This document shows, one piece after another, positions 1 through 12,264 of a DNA stretch of 64,000 bases. Made by a program: the position numbers and the translations under genes. Source of the DNA: Cryptomeria japonica (taxonomy: Eukaryota > Streptophyta > Pinopsida > Cupressales > Cupressaceae). How positions within the stretch are numbered: position 1 is the first letter of the stretch; the number at the start of each line of letters is the position of its first letter. Under the pieces are notes generated by a model, which saw only the letters and a program-made list of their open reading frames with translations, was not told the DNA's origin and did not search any database. The stretch spans positions 267,670,075-267,734,074 of the forward strand of contig NC_081407.1 of NCBI RefSeq assembly GCF_030272615.1, in the 5' to 3' direction.

Positions 1-26
1 GCCGAAAGCAAACGAGTCGGGAGGAG

Positions 27-1355
27 ATGGAGTTATTGGAGTTTCTGCTTCTGTGTTTCTGCACCCAGTCATTTGGAAGTGACATCCCATCAAGCAGCAG
101 CCAACCTCTTCATCCGGAAGATCTACTGTCAGATACCCCTCTTTCATCAATCTTCTTAGTCCTATGCGCTGTTCTCTACACATCATCATGTCTCCCAAAC
201 ATGGGCAGAGAGTGCTGGAAGGTCCCCAGAAATAGCACTGCCTGGGAAGGGGTCCAAAACCATACCTTCGTGGATGCTCATGCCAGGGACAAGGAGTGGC
301 GAAAAAATTACAGAATGGGATTTGCATCTCTCACATATCTGACGGAAGAAATCAGGCCTTATATTGAAAACCCTAATACAGATTTCGTCCGGGAGCCAGT
401 GGATGTTAAGAAAGCCGTGGCAATGGTAATTCACAGGCTTGCGCACGGAGACTCCCCCAGGAAAATAGGGGATTTGTATAATCTTGGGGCTTCTACAGTT
501 ATAAAGTACACCAAGATCATCACAGATGTGCTGGCAAGCAGAAACAAATTATATTCAAAATACATTGTGATTCCTACAGAGGAAAGAATTCAGAGATTGA
601 GTAGCGATTTTGAATCTATTACGGGGATTCCTAACATATGTGGTGCTATAGGGGGAACTCATATCAAACTCCAGCTTAAGCCGAGGAATTCTTACAGGCC
701 TGCTGATTATTTGTCAACACATGGGTTTTACAGTGTACTTTTACAAGGTGTTTGTGATGCAGATAAGGTCTTTTGGGATGTGTGCTGCAATGCTCCTGGA
801 GGATTGGATAATGCCACTCATTTCAGGGCTAGTAGTATTTGGAACAGGCTTGGGGTAGGGGAGATTTTGCGGCAGCCAGAAATTCGATTGCGAGGTGGGG
901 CAATTTCAAGACCTTTTCTTGTGGGCGATGGTTCCTTCCCTCTAAGTTCTTCTTTGATTACTCCTTTTTACGAGGCCAATCCTGAGGCAATTCGAGAGAA
1001 TCAGTTTGATGAGGATCTTCTCAGGGGCCAGGAGAAAATCGGGAATGCCTTTGCTGTTTTAAAGAAGAGATGGAAAATACTTGAGAAGTTGAATGTGGAT
1101 GTGAAGTATGCTGCCCAGACTATTCTCGCTTGCTGCGTTTTGCATAATTTTTGTCAGATCGCTGACGAGCCAGAGCCTGAGGAACAGGTTGACAGCTCAC
1201 CCAATCAGGAACTTGTCATTTCCTATGAAGATGAGGATGAAAGGAATCTTCAGATGATAGGAAAGGAGAGTAGGAGAGTTATTTTTCTTGAATGGCTTCA
1301 TAGGAGGGAGGAAGCTGAGTTGGAGAGAGCAGCAAGAAGGCCAAGATTGTTGTGA
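27..1355 (+). CDS. ALP1/HARBI1-like domesticated Harbinger nuclease
   Basis: Intact intronless frame of 442 residues. Residues about 200-375 match the DDE_Tnp_4 (Harbinger/PIF) nuclease fold: CGAIGGTHIKL at 205-215, FWDVCCNAPGG at 249-259, FLVGDGSFPL at 297-306, and KIGNAFAVLKKRW at 337-349. Family transposases carry Asp in the first motif (GAIDGTH) and Glu in the last (VERAFG). Here the corresponding positions are Gly209 and Gly339, while Asp301 of the middle motif is kept, so strand-transfer activity is unlikely. In Arabidopsis, ALP1 is a domesticated relative that works with Polycomb PRC2; a similar nuclear regulatory role is inference. The N-terminus has a hydrophobic stretch (residues 1-12 and 40-55). 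Met1 lies 26 bases from the window edge, so the true start or an upstream exon could differ. The C-terminus is acidic, then rich in Arg/Glu. No Harbinger terminal repeats were seen. Confidence 0.85.
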   Translation: MELLEFLLLCFCTQSFGSDIPSSSSQPLHPEDLLSDTPLSSIFLVLCAVLYTSSCLPNMGRECWKVPRNSTAWEGVQNHTFVDAHARDKEWRKNYRMGFASLTYLTEEIRPYIENPNTDFVREPVDVKKAVAMVIHRLAHGDSPRKIGDLYNLGASTVIKYTKIITDVLASRNKLYSKYIVIPTEERIQRLSSDFESITGIPNICGAIGGTHIKLQLKPRNSYRPADYLSTHGFYSVLLQGVCDADKVFWDVCCNAPGGLDNATHFRASSIWNRLGVGEILRQPEIRLRGGAISRPFLVGDGSFPLSSSLITPFYEANPEAIRENQFDEDLLRGQEKIGNAFAVLKKRWKILEKLNVDVKYAAQTILACCVLHNFCQIADEPEPEEQVDSSPNQELVISYEDEDERNLQMIGKESRRVIFLEWLHRREEAELERAARRPRLL

Positions 1356-3600
1356 TGGTTCAAATTTCTGCGAATGTTTGGACAACCCGAATAGGGCTGG
1401 AATTGAGCTATACCATTGTATTGCAAGGTTAGTATGGTAATATTGAGCAATATTTAGAGCTAAGGTATCAAATGGGAGGTAGCCAATAGGTCAAGCACGC
1501 CTAGTGTATATGGTCTGAGAGAATAGAATTTTGGCTACTCAATGAGCAAGATATGATTTTAACAATATATGATTATAGTCTCTTCGGATTTAGTTCAAAT
1601 GGTTTGGAGGTATGGTGATTCCTTCCTGTCCTTATTCTTCTGAATCTGAACTAATAAAACTGCTCTCCTTTATCTTTTTATACTTATCTTGTAAGTAGTT
1701 TAGGGAGGGATAATTCTCATTAGGTATGCTGTTCTTACTTGTAAGTATAAGAGGTTGAGGGTGTGGGCGTGGGTATGAATGTTTAAGAGAGATAAACAGA
1801 TGAACTCAATCAGACGGAAAGTTTCTGGAAGTTGGGTTTGCACTTTTACTTGTGTGGGGTGTTTGGGAATGCATGACAGCTGAGGGGAAGGTTTTGAGTC
1901 TGCAAAGATTTGTCAAGGAAAGATAATAAGGGCAGCCTATCTGTGAGTTTTCCATGAACATTCATTTTTCTGAAAGCACAATAACTCAATCTATATACTG
2001 TCAACAATGTTTTTGTGGATTTGGTTGATGCTTGCAAAAAAATCAATGATGCAATAAGAATAGATCGTTGCTGCTTGCAGACACTCAAACAAAAAAAAAC
2101 ATAACATAATATTTGCAGAGACTCTTCCTAAATGAACATCAGATTGCAACAAATAAACACAACTTTATTCACAACAAATCTGCAATCACAAAATTACAAT
2201 CTTGCCCTTTTCATTGGCCACTCAAACTTCAGAAACTCTACTCATTCCTCTCAAATCTCTCTTCAAGCCCTTCACATGCTCCTGCTTAACCCATGCTCTG
2301 TTATTCTCTTCAATTTCTGATCCATTCTCTTAAGTTGGTTCCCAGTGTTCTCTCTATGGATGCCCCTTAAATCATTTCTTCCATCTTTTAATTACAGAGT
2401 GCTGCTTTCTTACTGGCATGGCCTCCTCTTATATTACTCTGACATCACTCAATGAGTATAAGTCTGTGCATTCTCTATTACCCAGCGCCTCTTTTCACAC
2501 TCCAATCGCTGCCCACACACCTTCACAGCCTCTTACCCACACACTTAGCTGACTGCTTCTATTCCATATTATGCAGCTTCCTCTGGGATCACTCACTAAC
2601 TTACTACGCAGCTCTACACCTCTGATGTTTCTACGCTGCCCCTTCACAGCCCCGCCTCCCTCTTTACACAGGTCGGTTTGTCTTCTTTTCCAGGCATTCA
2701 TCTCTATCGCAGTCATCCACTTCTTATTTGGACCGATTCTCATACCATACAATCCCACACACTACACGATCCATTCCCCCCCTGCGTTACTTCATTTCCC
2801 TCCATTTATTAATGCATATGCCAATCATAATCTGCAGTCATTCCAAAAATAACCAATGCGTTTCCAACGTTTATTGCATTTTAGTCTTCCTCTTTAATTT
2901 CTAACCACTACCCCCATGCTCACCATGTCTATATTTGTTGAATTGCCTCTCGTTAGTTCCACCCAGTCCTCCCATATCCACATCTTATTTTCAAACAGCT
3001 GTTACTCTTTCTTCAGTTATAACACTTCTTGTTTAACGTACCTCTGTATTTAGTCATGAATCTGAAATATCTCTTCATTTTCCAGCTGTCAGATTACCAT
3101 TCAATGGATTTCCATACCCTATTTTGATGCTAGCATTCTGGCACAGGCAGACAGGATGCTCCTGCATCAATCAACTTACAGAAGCACATATTGTTTAAAT
3201 GTGGAAGATCCTTTGGAGATTACAGTGTATATATCCTTGAATACTAGCCTCTGTTTTCTTACTGTGAGCAGTTTTGAAGTCTACATTAATACATTACCAA
3301 ATTATTCTTTGGATAATCAGGAATGCATTATCCAAGATCACTTTCATTGGAAAATGAGATTTATCTAAGTTCAGTGGCTTCTTATAGAATATTTTCAAAT
3401 GACAGTCATGTAAAAGCATTATGAATTGAATGCCTACCAATCTATTGTTAGGGAACATCTGTACTTCAGTTGCTACCTATTAAACTAATTTGGAGGCCCC
3501 TTGATACTCTGCTTCTCATCTCCTGATTTAGGCACAACCACAGAGTACCTCTTTGATCTTCCTGCTAAATATATCCACTCTCATAACAGCCATGATATTT
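1356..3600. other. non-coding flank of ALP1-like gene
   Basis: No supportable gene. The first few hundred bases probably include the 3' UTR. From about 2100 to 3100 the plus strand is strongly pyrimidine-rich. Short frames here lack any family resemblance and follow the base composition. Confidence 0.5.
1653..1658 (+). promoter_or_regulatory. possible polyadenylation signal (AATAAA)
   Basis: An AATAAA hexamer lies about 300 bases after the stop codon of the ALP1-like gene, within the usual range for a plant 3' UTR. In AT-rich DNA the hexamer is common, so this is only a candidate. Confidence 0.25.
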
Positions 3601-3619
3601 CCATTGTCCATAGCATAGT

Positions 3620-4345
3620 TTGAGGACTCTGCGAGTACTCTCTAGAACTCTCCAAACTCTCGAGTCCTATCTCTAGCCAAGTCCACTCGCCACTGACTCC
3701 CATGGCGAGTCCAGAAGAGTTCTGGGAAGTACTTGTTCGATTCTTGCCCCAGGACTCTTCGAGTTCCAGACTCGGACTCTCAAGTTCTGGGTGTGGACTC
3801 TCGGGTATGCTTGGGTGTGGCTAGGGAGGTAAAAAAATATTAAAAAGTGACTTTTTCTTCACTTGTTTTTGTCCAATCTTGTCCATAACAGGTCTGAACA
3901 GCAAAATAGGAAAGGAAAGAGAGGAGAAGATGAGCATTTGAGATCCAAAAGACACTAGTGAAGAAACAATTTATCATCATTTTGATACTATAGCACCTTT
4001 TAGTTCGAGGCCTGACAAACTGAGTTACATTAGGAGGGGAAAGAGAAAGATGTCGATTGTATTTGGTTGTTTTTCTCATTTTGACAAATCATTATATGTA
4101 AACATTTATAAACTTATGATGCTGCTATACATTTGAAAGTTTGAAACTATGATCTTGAATTATGAAATTTCAAATATTGAGTGATTGAAGATCATATGAC
4201 GTGTAATGTTTGAATTATGACAAATTAATAATCAAATTAGGCTTTTATGTTCTCTAAATGAATTAATTTCTGTTTTTTTTGTAAAAGTACGTTACGTTAT
4301 TTTTGCCTAGTCCTAGCCGAGTTTTTTGGAGAGTCCTGAGTCAGT
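3620..4345. mobile_element. possible small non-autonomous DNA element
   Basis: The left part (about 3620-3790) is dense in the words ACTCT and GAGTC, including GAACTCTCCAAACTC near 3650. The right part (about 4310-4345) carries the inverse, GAGTTTTTTGGAGAGTC. The shared inverted core is only about 10 bases (ACTCTCCAAA) with imperfect flanks. An old element with degraded terminal inverted repeats would look like this, but no target duplication was found. The interior is AT-rich and non-coding. Confidence 0.25.
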
Positions 4346-4391
4346 CATATTTTGGGCTGCTGAGTCCGAGTTTTAAAATTTGGTTCATGAT

Positions 4392-4480
4392 AATGCTTAC
4401 AATGTTTGTGGATTTAACTGTGTCAAGATTTTGATGTTAAAGTTTTTGACACAATTAAATCCATAAACATCGTAAGCATA
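4392..4480. repeat. 89-nt near-perfect foldback
   Basis: Left arm 4392-4426 and right arm 4446-4480 are reverse complements at 31 of 35 positions, around a 19-nt loop (4427-4445). One of the four differences is a G-U pair in RNA. The arms include GCTTAC and GGATTTAA. It could be the core of a foldback element or MITE, or a precursor hairpin for a small RNA. No terminal duplication was identified. Confidence 0.7.
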
Positions 4481-4867
4481 TCCACTCTTATTTAGTACGT
4501 CTGAGGCGATAGGGGTATCCTGATTCAATCATTGTGTAAGGTTAAAAGTCAACCATACGTTTCATCATACCCGGAAGTAGTCTATATCTGCTAACAATAG
4601 ACATTTTGTCCTTAAGCAGTTGATTGAAGCTTACATCCGTCTTCGGTTAGCATGATTAAGACATTTCCTTTTACAATTTATTGTAGAACTTATAGAACTG
4701 TTATATACGTGTTTGCTAAATATATGAACTTCCCAGTTGGTGTCAAATCTGATGAAAAGAGAAAAAATTGTTTTTGCTCGGTGCTTTTAAAAACTTTGAA
4801 AGTTTAACATCAAAAAAATTTGATGCAACAGCTTGTATGAAAGAACTTCTAAAAATTTTGTTCTCCG

Positions 4868-4905
4868 CTCGAGTACAACAGACTTCTCGAGTACAGCAGA
4901 CTTCT
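4868..4905. repeat. short tandem duplication
   Basis: The 18-base word CTCGAGTACAACAGACTT is followed directly by a near-identical copy with one A-to-G change. No coding or element context is apparent. Confidence 0.5.
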
Positions 4906-4909
4906 TGAT

Positions 4910-5690
4910 ACACTACATCCAACACTGAAGATGGAGATTGTTGAACGTTCAGGTTGATCGATTTTTGTTTACTTGTAATTTGGGAAAACAATGCACCATA
5001 TTGTTCATCTATATTCATGTAATTGAATGTTTTGTGTGACCCCTAAGACATAAATTGTATATGCTCATTCACAATCCAAGATAAGTTAAAAATGTAGAAT
5101 TATGCAAGCAATTATAGGAAGTTGTAAAACTGTGCAGAATACCCGTAGGACGGTCTGGATTCCTAGGGATCCCTTTTGATTTGCCAATATTAAAGAACAA
5201 ATCTATAGAAATGGATTCGATCACGGCTGAACATGTCATCTATGGCATAATGACAGATTTTTGCAATGTCCAAATCTGCAATCAAGGCAAACATGTCACC
5301 TGTGTCACAGTGACTGAAATGTGCTTTCTGAACTTTAAGTTCTGGTCGGATATGTCATCTAGGCATCACTAATGGATTTATGCATGGCATAGCCTATCCA
5401 AATATGTCAGTAAATCTAATAGACCTCCAAGGACGGCTACCCAGTAGTTTACATGTTTTTTCTGTTGAGGCCTTTTGTGTCAGTTTCTAGCAGGAATCAG
5501 CTTAAGTACAGGTTTTGGAGGAAGTTGAAACATCATCTAGGGTTCAGTTCTGAGCTGCAGTAAGTTGTTGGAGTTGTTATCTGTAAAGAACATAGAGAAT
5601 TGAATGCAAAAAAAGCAAGATGGTTTGTTGTAGATGCCAATGGTCTGGTGAGCTTGTAATTTAGAAGTTTTACAACCCTATTTGCTGGAG
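4910..5690. other. non-coding, nothing recognised
   Basis: AT-rich sequence with only short chance frames. No repeat, splice pattern or protein family was recognised. Confidence 0.5.
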
Positions 5691-5694
5691 TTTC

Positions 5695-6520
5695 TGTTGA
5701 TTATAATTAGGTAGGAATGGCGGATTCCAATTGCCTTAGGCAACATTGGAATCCGCCCAAAGGTCTGGCCCCTCCTTCAGCGTGTAGGGCTGGGCCCTCT
5801 CTCACGGCACTTAATAAATCTTCACGCCACACCCAAGACAGCGTGCTCCCACAAATAGGGCCGACCCTATTCTAACAAGGCATTTCGGTAAAAGGAAATA
5901 TTAATAATTAAAAGCCACCAATTAAGTAAAAGCCGACTCAATTAGTCTTTGCACTCCATATAAATACACACAATCAATACATCCTTCATGCGAAATATTC
6001 ATCTGCTAATGATGCGAAATACACATATGCCTAATGATGTCAAGTATACATTTGGTTAATGCGAAGGCTGAAGAAGGAACTTATGCGAATCATACCTGCC
6101 ATTAAAGGAGCAAACATCAAGTTCATACTGTCACAAAGGAGTGCGAACTGTCCCAGAATCAAGGTGCTAGGGTTACTGATCAGTTTCAGGCGTAAGTGCA
6201 GACCTAAGATGCACTGAAAGTGCAAATCTAGGGTATGAGCCTGAGTGCTGGTTGGTGTGTTTAAGGGGCAGACCTGATGCTCATGAAAGTGCAGACCTGT
6301 TGGTGATTTCATCAGCCCTAAGAGCAAACAATTCAGACATCTTCAAACACTTGAGAGAAGTGTTGTAACCATTATATGAATATAATCCATAATCAGATCT
6401 GAGGATCTTTTCTGGCTGGGTTTTTCCTCCTAGGAGGTTTTCCCAGGGTAATTGTGTTTTGTTCTTATTTGTTCATTTCTATGCTATGCCTAAATCTAAA
6501 AATCTCTAAGTTTTACAACA
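5695..6520 (+). repeat. LTR-like segment (solo LTR candidate)
   Basis: It opens with TGTTGATTATAATTAGG and closes with TTTTACAACA, giving TG...CA ends. It contains a TATA-like CATATAAATA at 5957-5966 and a downstream GGGTTTTTCC...GGTTTTCCC segment of the type seen in the U5 part of plant Copia LTRs. The ends are judged by eye. No 5-bp target duplication was found and no internal coding region flanks it. Confidence 0.35.
5719..5757. repeat. hairpin in LTR-like segment
   Basis: GGCGGATTCCAATTGCC pairs with GGCAACATTGGAATCCGCC across a 3-base loop. The stem is 17 bp with a 2-base bulge. It sits 24 bases inside the proposed LTR start, where it could be a U3 structural or binding element. Confidence 0.7.
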
Positions 6521-8090
6521 AACAATTTAAGTAGAAACTAAATTCTGATTTCTAAGTTTTACATTAATCTGAAAGTATAAAATCAACAGTTTCAATCCAT
6601 GCTAGGTTTTACCAAGGTAAGCGTTGATTTGTTGTGTATTTGCTTGTTGGTCTCTTCCTCGTTTCCCATTCAATTCTTCATTTCCTTTATTGAATATGCA
6701 GTGCAGACAATTCAATGAATGTTTGTGCATAAGCAAATTACCTAAAATCTGCACGTCATTAATTAAGAGCAGTCGTAGACTAGGTAGAGTATCTATATAT
6801 TAATTGGACATTAACATAACCAGGAAAGTGCAGATCACTAATGCAGTCTTGGAGGATACGCCATTAAACCTTGAAAGAAATTAAACAACTTATTATAAAA
6901 AATTTCGGAATTACCTGACATAGCATTACACCTATCACTTATACAGTTATACTTCTTGAATGTTGAATAGCTGCTGCTATTCTGTCTTGATATTGGGGCT
7001 GGGGCTGCTAGCTGAAGTGCTGGATATATAGACATGCAATTGAGAGAAGGCATGAAAAAAAAACGAAGAGATAGAATACTAGAAAAATGTAGAAAGCCTA
7101 CAAAAAGAGAAATGGGGAACTATAGGAGGTAGCTGCTTTGATGGACGAGAAAAGGGATAGGAAAATACAGGCCTTCCATGACGATCCCAATACTGAGGAC
7201 AAGAAGGTTTGTTCCTTGTTGTTCCTTTTGTTTATAATTTCTGAGAATAAAGCTTTCAATTAATCTAGTGAGTAACTAAAATGTAAATCCTACGAGTCCC
7301 TACTGGAGAGTTGCACCATGTATAAGGACATGAAAAAGTTGGATGTAATTCGGCTCATATAACACCCTTTTGTAGTTTAGAATTTTGTAAATTTATCCAA
7401 ACACATAATTTCAAAATGTAACTTGGATTTTGAGCATAGCAAGTTTGTAGTTTTCAGTTGTCATCTATTACAATTGCTTTTCTTCATCATACAACTTTGT
7501 TTGCATACATCATACTGGTATTGGGGTCTACCATACTAGTATCAACGTCTATAGGAGTTTATATAAAACACAAAAACTCATCTTAGAGTTGCATTTATAA
7601 GCTAGAGAGGTAAAGGAAGACAACAACCAAGAGAAATGAGTAATAGAGGCGAGGAAATATGTTGGAGAACTAAGGCTATGGAAGAAAGATTGTTACCCAT
7701 TGATTAGAAGATGATGAAAGAATGAGCACCACAACCCCATGTTGAGTAATAATACCTTAAGGAGCAATTTATTGTCTTTTTGGTGAAAGAGGATCAAGAT
7801 GAAAATCTATAATCAATGCATGATATCTTTACTTGCATGGTAGTTCTTGTTGAGCAAGAGATATCGAGGTACCTAGCACTGCTGTAATAAACTATGTGAT
7901 ATGTAGGTACGGTGTTGATTTGACAATACTACTCCTTTCTCTCTGTGTTACCATAACTTTCTGTCTGCATTCTCTGAGTAGCCAATCACCTTAGGGGTCT
8001 TCCAAAGTAAAGCATGTCAGAAGAATATGTAAATCTGCCAAAATAAAATAATAAAAATAATAATATAAGCTACTTGAAATATACCTATCT
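6521..8090. other. non-coding, nothing recognised
   Basis: AT-rich DNA with short frames only. No gene, element terminus or tandem array was recognised. Confidence 0.5.
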
Positions 8091-8556
8091 TCTAAAACTT
8101 AAAATCTCATCCCATTGTTTTATGATAGATTTAGAACTTTATAAAGCAATTAAAGAAATAAAGTAAATGGTAGGACAAGAAGTGACGATAGAATGTAATT
8201 TTGTGGAAAGTTTCTTTTAATTTATTGTATGAAATAATTAAGAAGTGATAATTTTCATTTTTAATGAGATTTTTGTTTTATAGAAATAGAATTAAAGATT
8301 CTTTTATTTTATGAAATATATGTTCTAAAACTTAAAATCTCATCCCATCGTTTTATGGTTGATTTAGAAACTTAACAAGGCAATTAATGAAATAAAGTAA
8401 ATGGTAAGAGTAGAAGTGATAATGGTATGTAATTTTGTGGAAAGTTTTTTTTAATTTATTCTATCAAATAATTAGGATTTGATAATTTCCATTTTAATGT
8501 GATTTTTGAATTAAAAGATTTTTTTATTTTATTTCAATTACATAACTGGAAAATGA
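8091..8556. repeat. 233-bp tandem duplication (two copies)
   Basis: Copy 1 (8091-8323) and copy 2 (8324-8556) both begin TCTAAAACTTAAAATCTCAT and stay alignable to the end, with scattered substitutions and small indels. The unit is AT-rich and non-coding. It may be part of a degenerate LTR lying upstream of the primer-binding site at 9819. Confidence 0.7.
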
Positions 8557-9800
8557 ATTAAAATCATCTTCATATTAGATGATAAATTCATTTCTTCTAA
8601 TGTTTATTCCAACTATTTTATCAAGTCCAAAATTTGTGAAAATCGAGATTAATAATATTTATCATTCTAATTAAAAATTTAAAGAGATAGTCTCCATATA
8701 TCTGGAAAATAGGATGAAGAATATGAAAATTGGATATTATGACATTCTATTGTTAAATATTAGTAATTACAGTATTGAACCATTTACTTTGAGAAATTAA
8801 ATAGTAAATGTTCAAGTAAATAAATTTATATATATTGTGTAAATAGATGATGTATAAATGGCTGTGTGTACATATATTATTGAACCAAGCAAATATATAT
8901 TGAATAGTGTGTACCCGCTATCAAATCATGACTAAAATTTCAAGAGGATAGAGTCTAAATATATTTAATTAAAATCAAGATGAGATTATTTTACTTTTAA
9001 GATGATGGGAATTTCCATAAGGTTTAGTAGATCTCTCAATTTCAAGATCTGTCTTTTTTACACCTATTTATTAGTTAGCAAGACTTAACCCCTTTTCTCA
9101 ATGGAGGGCATAACCTAAAAAATATTTAATGCTCTTCATTCTAATATTGGTAAAGGCTAAGCTGATATCTTTAAGTGATGAGTTGGGTTATATAGTTATA
9201 GCTTAGTTCTTATGTGTTATGACCTTAAATGAAAGTAAATAAATATTAGGTTTAGGATAGTTAGATTAAAACAATATGTTCTTAAGAAGTGGTGTATGCT
9301 AAGCTTAACCTTAAAGCTTATCTAATTGTTTGTGATTCTTGAAAACTCAATCTAGTTGATATGTGATCCAAATGATATAGATTAGCAAGTTAGTAAATAC
9401 TAACCTCCCACCTTATTATTAGAAAATAAGTTATAGGGTTAATATGCATAATGGAGAATTATAGTCACGGTATCAATTCTGATAAATGTTAGTATTGATA
9501 AAGTTTATTATTATTAAGAACCATGATTATAAGATATGTTTCATCGAAATATTAGTGTGGATGGAATACCCTTTATCATGAAGTAATTATAATTTTAAGA
9601 GTATCAATATTAAATAATAATTTTAACATTAATATTAGAATTATGTAAGCTATAATGATGTTGATGAGAAGGTTAATGTCAGGAATGGATACAAAATTTT
9701 AGAAGTTAGTGGGTCCTTGTATCTAATCTTATCAAGTTAGGTAGATAAATTTGGGTATATAAAAAAATTAGATGTGATTTTGAGCCCAAAATTTGTCTTG
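8557..9800. other. AT-rich stretch, probable decayed LTR
   Basis: No gene. Because a canonical primer-binding site follows at 9819, the DNA upstream is probably the remains of a long 5' LTR ending at about 9817 (ATTACA). The LTR start was not located. Confidence 0.35.
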
Positions 9801-9818
9801 AAATGTTGGGAATTACAA

Positions 9819-9832
9819 TTGGTATCAGAGCA
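9819..9832 (+). other. tRNA-iMet primer-binding site relic
   Basis: TTGGTATCAGAGCA contains the canonical plant retrotransposon primer-binding word TGGTATCAGAGC, complementary to the 3' end of initiator tRNA-Met. It follows an LTR-like terminus (ATTACA at 9812-9817). Downstream near 10110 a short gag-like start (ATGGCAGG) is soon broken by stops, so only the 5' end of a plus-strand element can be recognised. Confidence 0.6.
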
Positions 9833-12260
9833 CTAGGTTGCAACACTAGGGCATCATTTGGGTCCAAGTTAGGTGTACAAACTTACAAGGCATCATGTAG
9901 AAGTAGGTTAAATAGTATAATTTACTTTAATAAAAGGGAGACCCTCATTGTGTCAAATTTAGATGTTAAGTACTCATGTACTCTTTCTTGAAACATGTAG
10001 TTTCCAAAAGTAAATTATATTTAAAACTCTAAATTTAAGTTAAATAATTTATATCAGATAGTATTTGATTAGTTAATGGTAATGGATAAACCCAATCTTA
10101 ATCGTTTCTAAAATGGCAGGAAATAGGATGACCGATTAGAGAAAACATTAGCTCAACCGGGAGGTGCAATATATTCTCTCAAGCAAATTAGACCTTGTAA
10201 CCTTGGGTAAAAGTGAATTTTAGTAAGTGACTTTGGTGTGAATAATGTTATTAGATCAAAGTGAATATTGCAAGACCTATCATGATTGTCAAGTGAAAAC
10301 TATTGAAAATTGTATCAATTATTATTCACCAATGAATTAATTGTGGACTAAGAGGGCAACCTATGAAAGAACTTCAGAAATGGTGGAATCTTAGAATCGA
10401 TCATCTTGGAAGCAAGTAATTGAATGAATCAGTAGTGTTGTCACTAAAGAATGTAGTATTGAGGGAATCTCCCGTAACATCTCACATAATCATAAGACCT
10501 AAATTTAAGCCTTAGATATATAAAGCCGAACCTTCTTTAGTTTGAGTCATAAGGTCTTAGTTTGTATAACACTAGAATCCTCATAATCTTCATCTTTTGG
10601 GTAATGCCAACTCATTTAGTTCAATGAGAATTTCGATAATGAAGATGTTAAACTATAAGGTATGATATATCGTAATAACCTTAAAAGATACACCCACAAT
10701 TGACTATGGTACCAAAAATATTATTAAGCATATATTTCAAAGACTATAAGAGTTTGATTGATTGATTTATTTATTTTTTCCTAATGATTACAACTTGAAG
10801 TCATGCCAATAAAACTCCTTCTTACAATGTCAACTATTTTACCTAATGGTTGGTAGTGGAGGTGCGTGAGTAACAAGGTCAATTATGGAATGAAGCCCTT
10901 TATTGCATACGATTTCAAATTTAGTTTTGTGAACCTTATCACTTCTTGTTATAGTAATGAACCTTGAGGCTTCGACAATTGCTGAGTGAATACATGAGCA
11001 CCTAGAGAGTGCAAAATTGATAGAAAGGTACCAAAACATAAATATTATTACCTAAAATTTAAATAAAAGTTGTAGAACGAGACTTTAAAGGATCTAGTTA
11101 TAGCGAAATTGCTTAGGAGGGATATAACTATGAATTGATGTTGAAACTCAATTGATGTTGTGTGTAAGCATATACATGTTGGTAAACAAAGTATGGAAAA
11201 TTCTTTTGAAGATTCATCGCTGAAGCTATAAATTGGAAGTTAAAGATTTAATTCAAAACCGTTTGGGTGTTACCATACTATGGGTGCAAGAATATAAAAA
11301 AGAGTAACAAAAGGTTGTGAACCATTGACCATACTCAATATTGGTGTGGTCTAGAAGGCATTAATTATCTCATTAAGAATTAAGCATGAAGTTAGGAAGG
11401 ATTTATGGTGAAATAAGGGATTAAATTTGAATCCATGTAGGTAGGAAATATTAAAATAAGCATGAATATACTGACTTATTCTATGTGATTTGCTAGTGCT
11501 TAGTTAATAGAACCTTGTGCACATGATTATAAATGGAAGAATTGATGGTGGATTAATTTTCTAAAGAAATTTTGCTTATATGACACAAAATCTTGATTGT
11601 AATGTGTGTGAAAGGATTCACTTCTAAGATACAAGGATGCAAAATTGTGTGTATGTAAAGGTTAATGAGTTGTGAAACTTATCATTCCATAAAGTGTGTT
11701 ATGCATTAATTAAATTTTTCTATATGTAATGTTTCAATATGAGAAGGAATGAGGGACTATCATGACAGTAGGGAAATCCCGCATCAGGTTATGAAAAACA
11801 TAGAGTGGAAGATACATACCTTTAGTGTAAAAGTAGACATATTAAACCAAGCTAAGTGAAGAACCCAACTTTGATCATATATATAATATTGAGTATTGAC
11901 GTAAGAAACATAAAATAGATTTGAGAGTGTGATACATCAAAATGTAAAATTTAGTGTATTAATCTCAAAACTATCAAGATTATTCCATGGTAAAGTTGAT
12001 AAATGTAAAATGGGAAAATACGAACATGACTGAGTAATAAAATAAATCTTTTTAAAATAAGTAAAAAGTATGTGTATACCTTACTCTCATACTAAAACGT
12101 GTTTCTACCCTGATTGTGTAGTATCGTGTACATCTCATCTTTTGATATAATGTGGTATACTTGTGAAAATGTTGCGTGAAGTAAATCAATGTGTGGAAGT
12201 GCTTGTGGACATCATTAAAACATATGTATAGTAATGCGTGAGTAAGCCAGTAAATATAAC
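9833..12260. other. degenerate retroelement interior / AT-rich DNA
   Basis: Follows the primer-binding site relic. No translated segment long enough to assign to gag or pol survives. The remainder is AT-rich with chance frames. Confidence 0.4.
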
Positions 12261-12264
12261 ATGT

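Noticed and set aside
2495-2852. Overlapping frames of 87 and 93 codons on both strands
   Set aside because: Pyrimidine-rich composition keeps both strands open; no protein family is recognised.
9803-9991. 62-codon frame starting just before the primer-binding site
   Set aside because: It spans the LTR end and primer-binding site, so it is not a protein gene.
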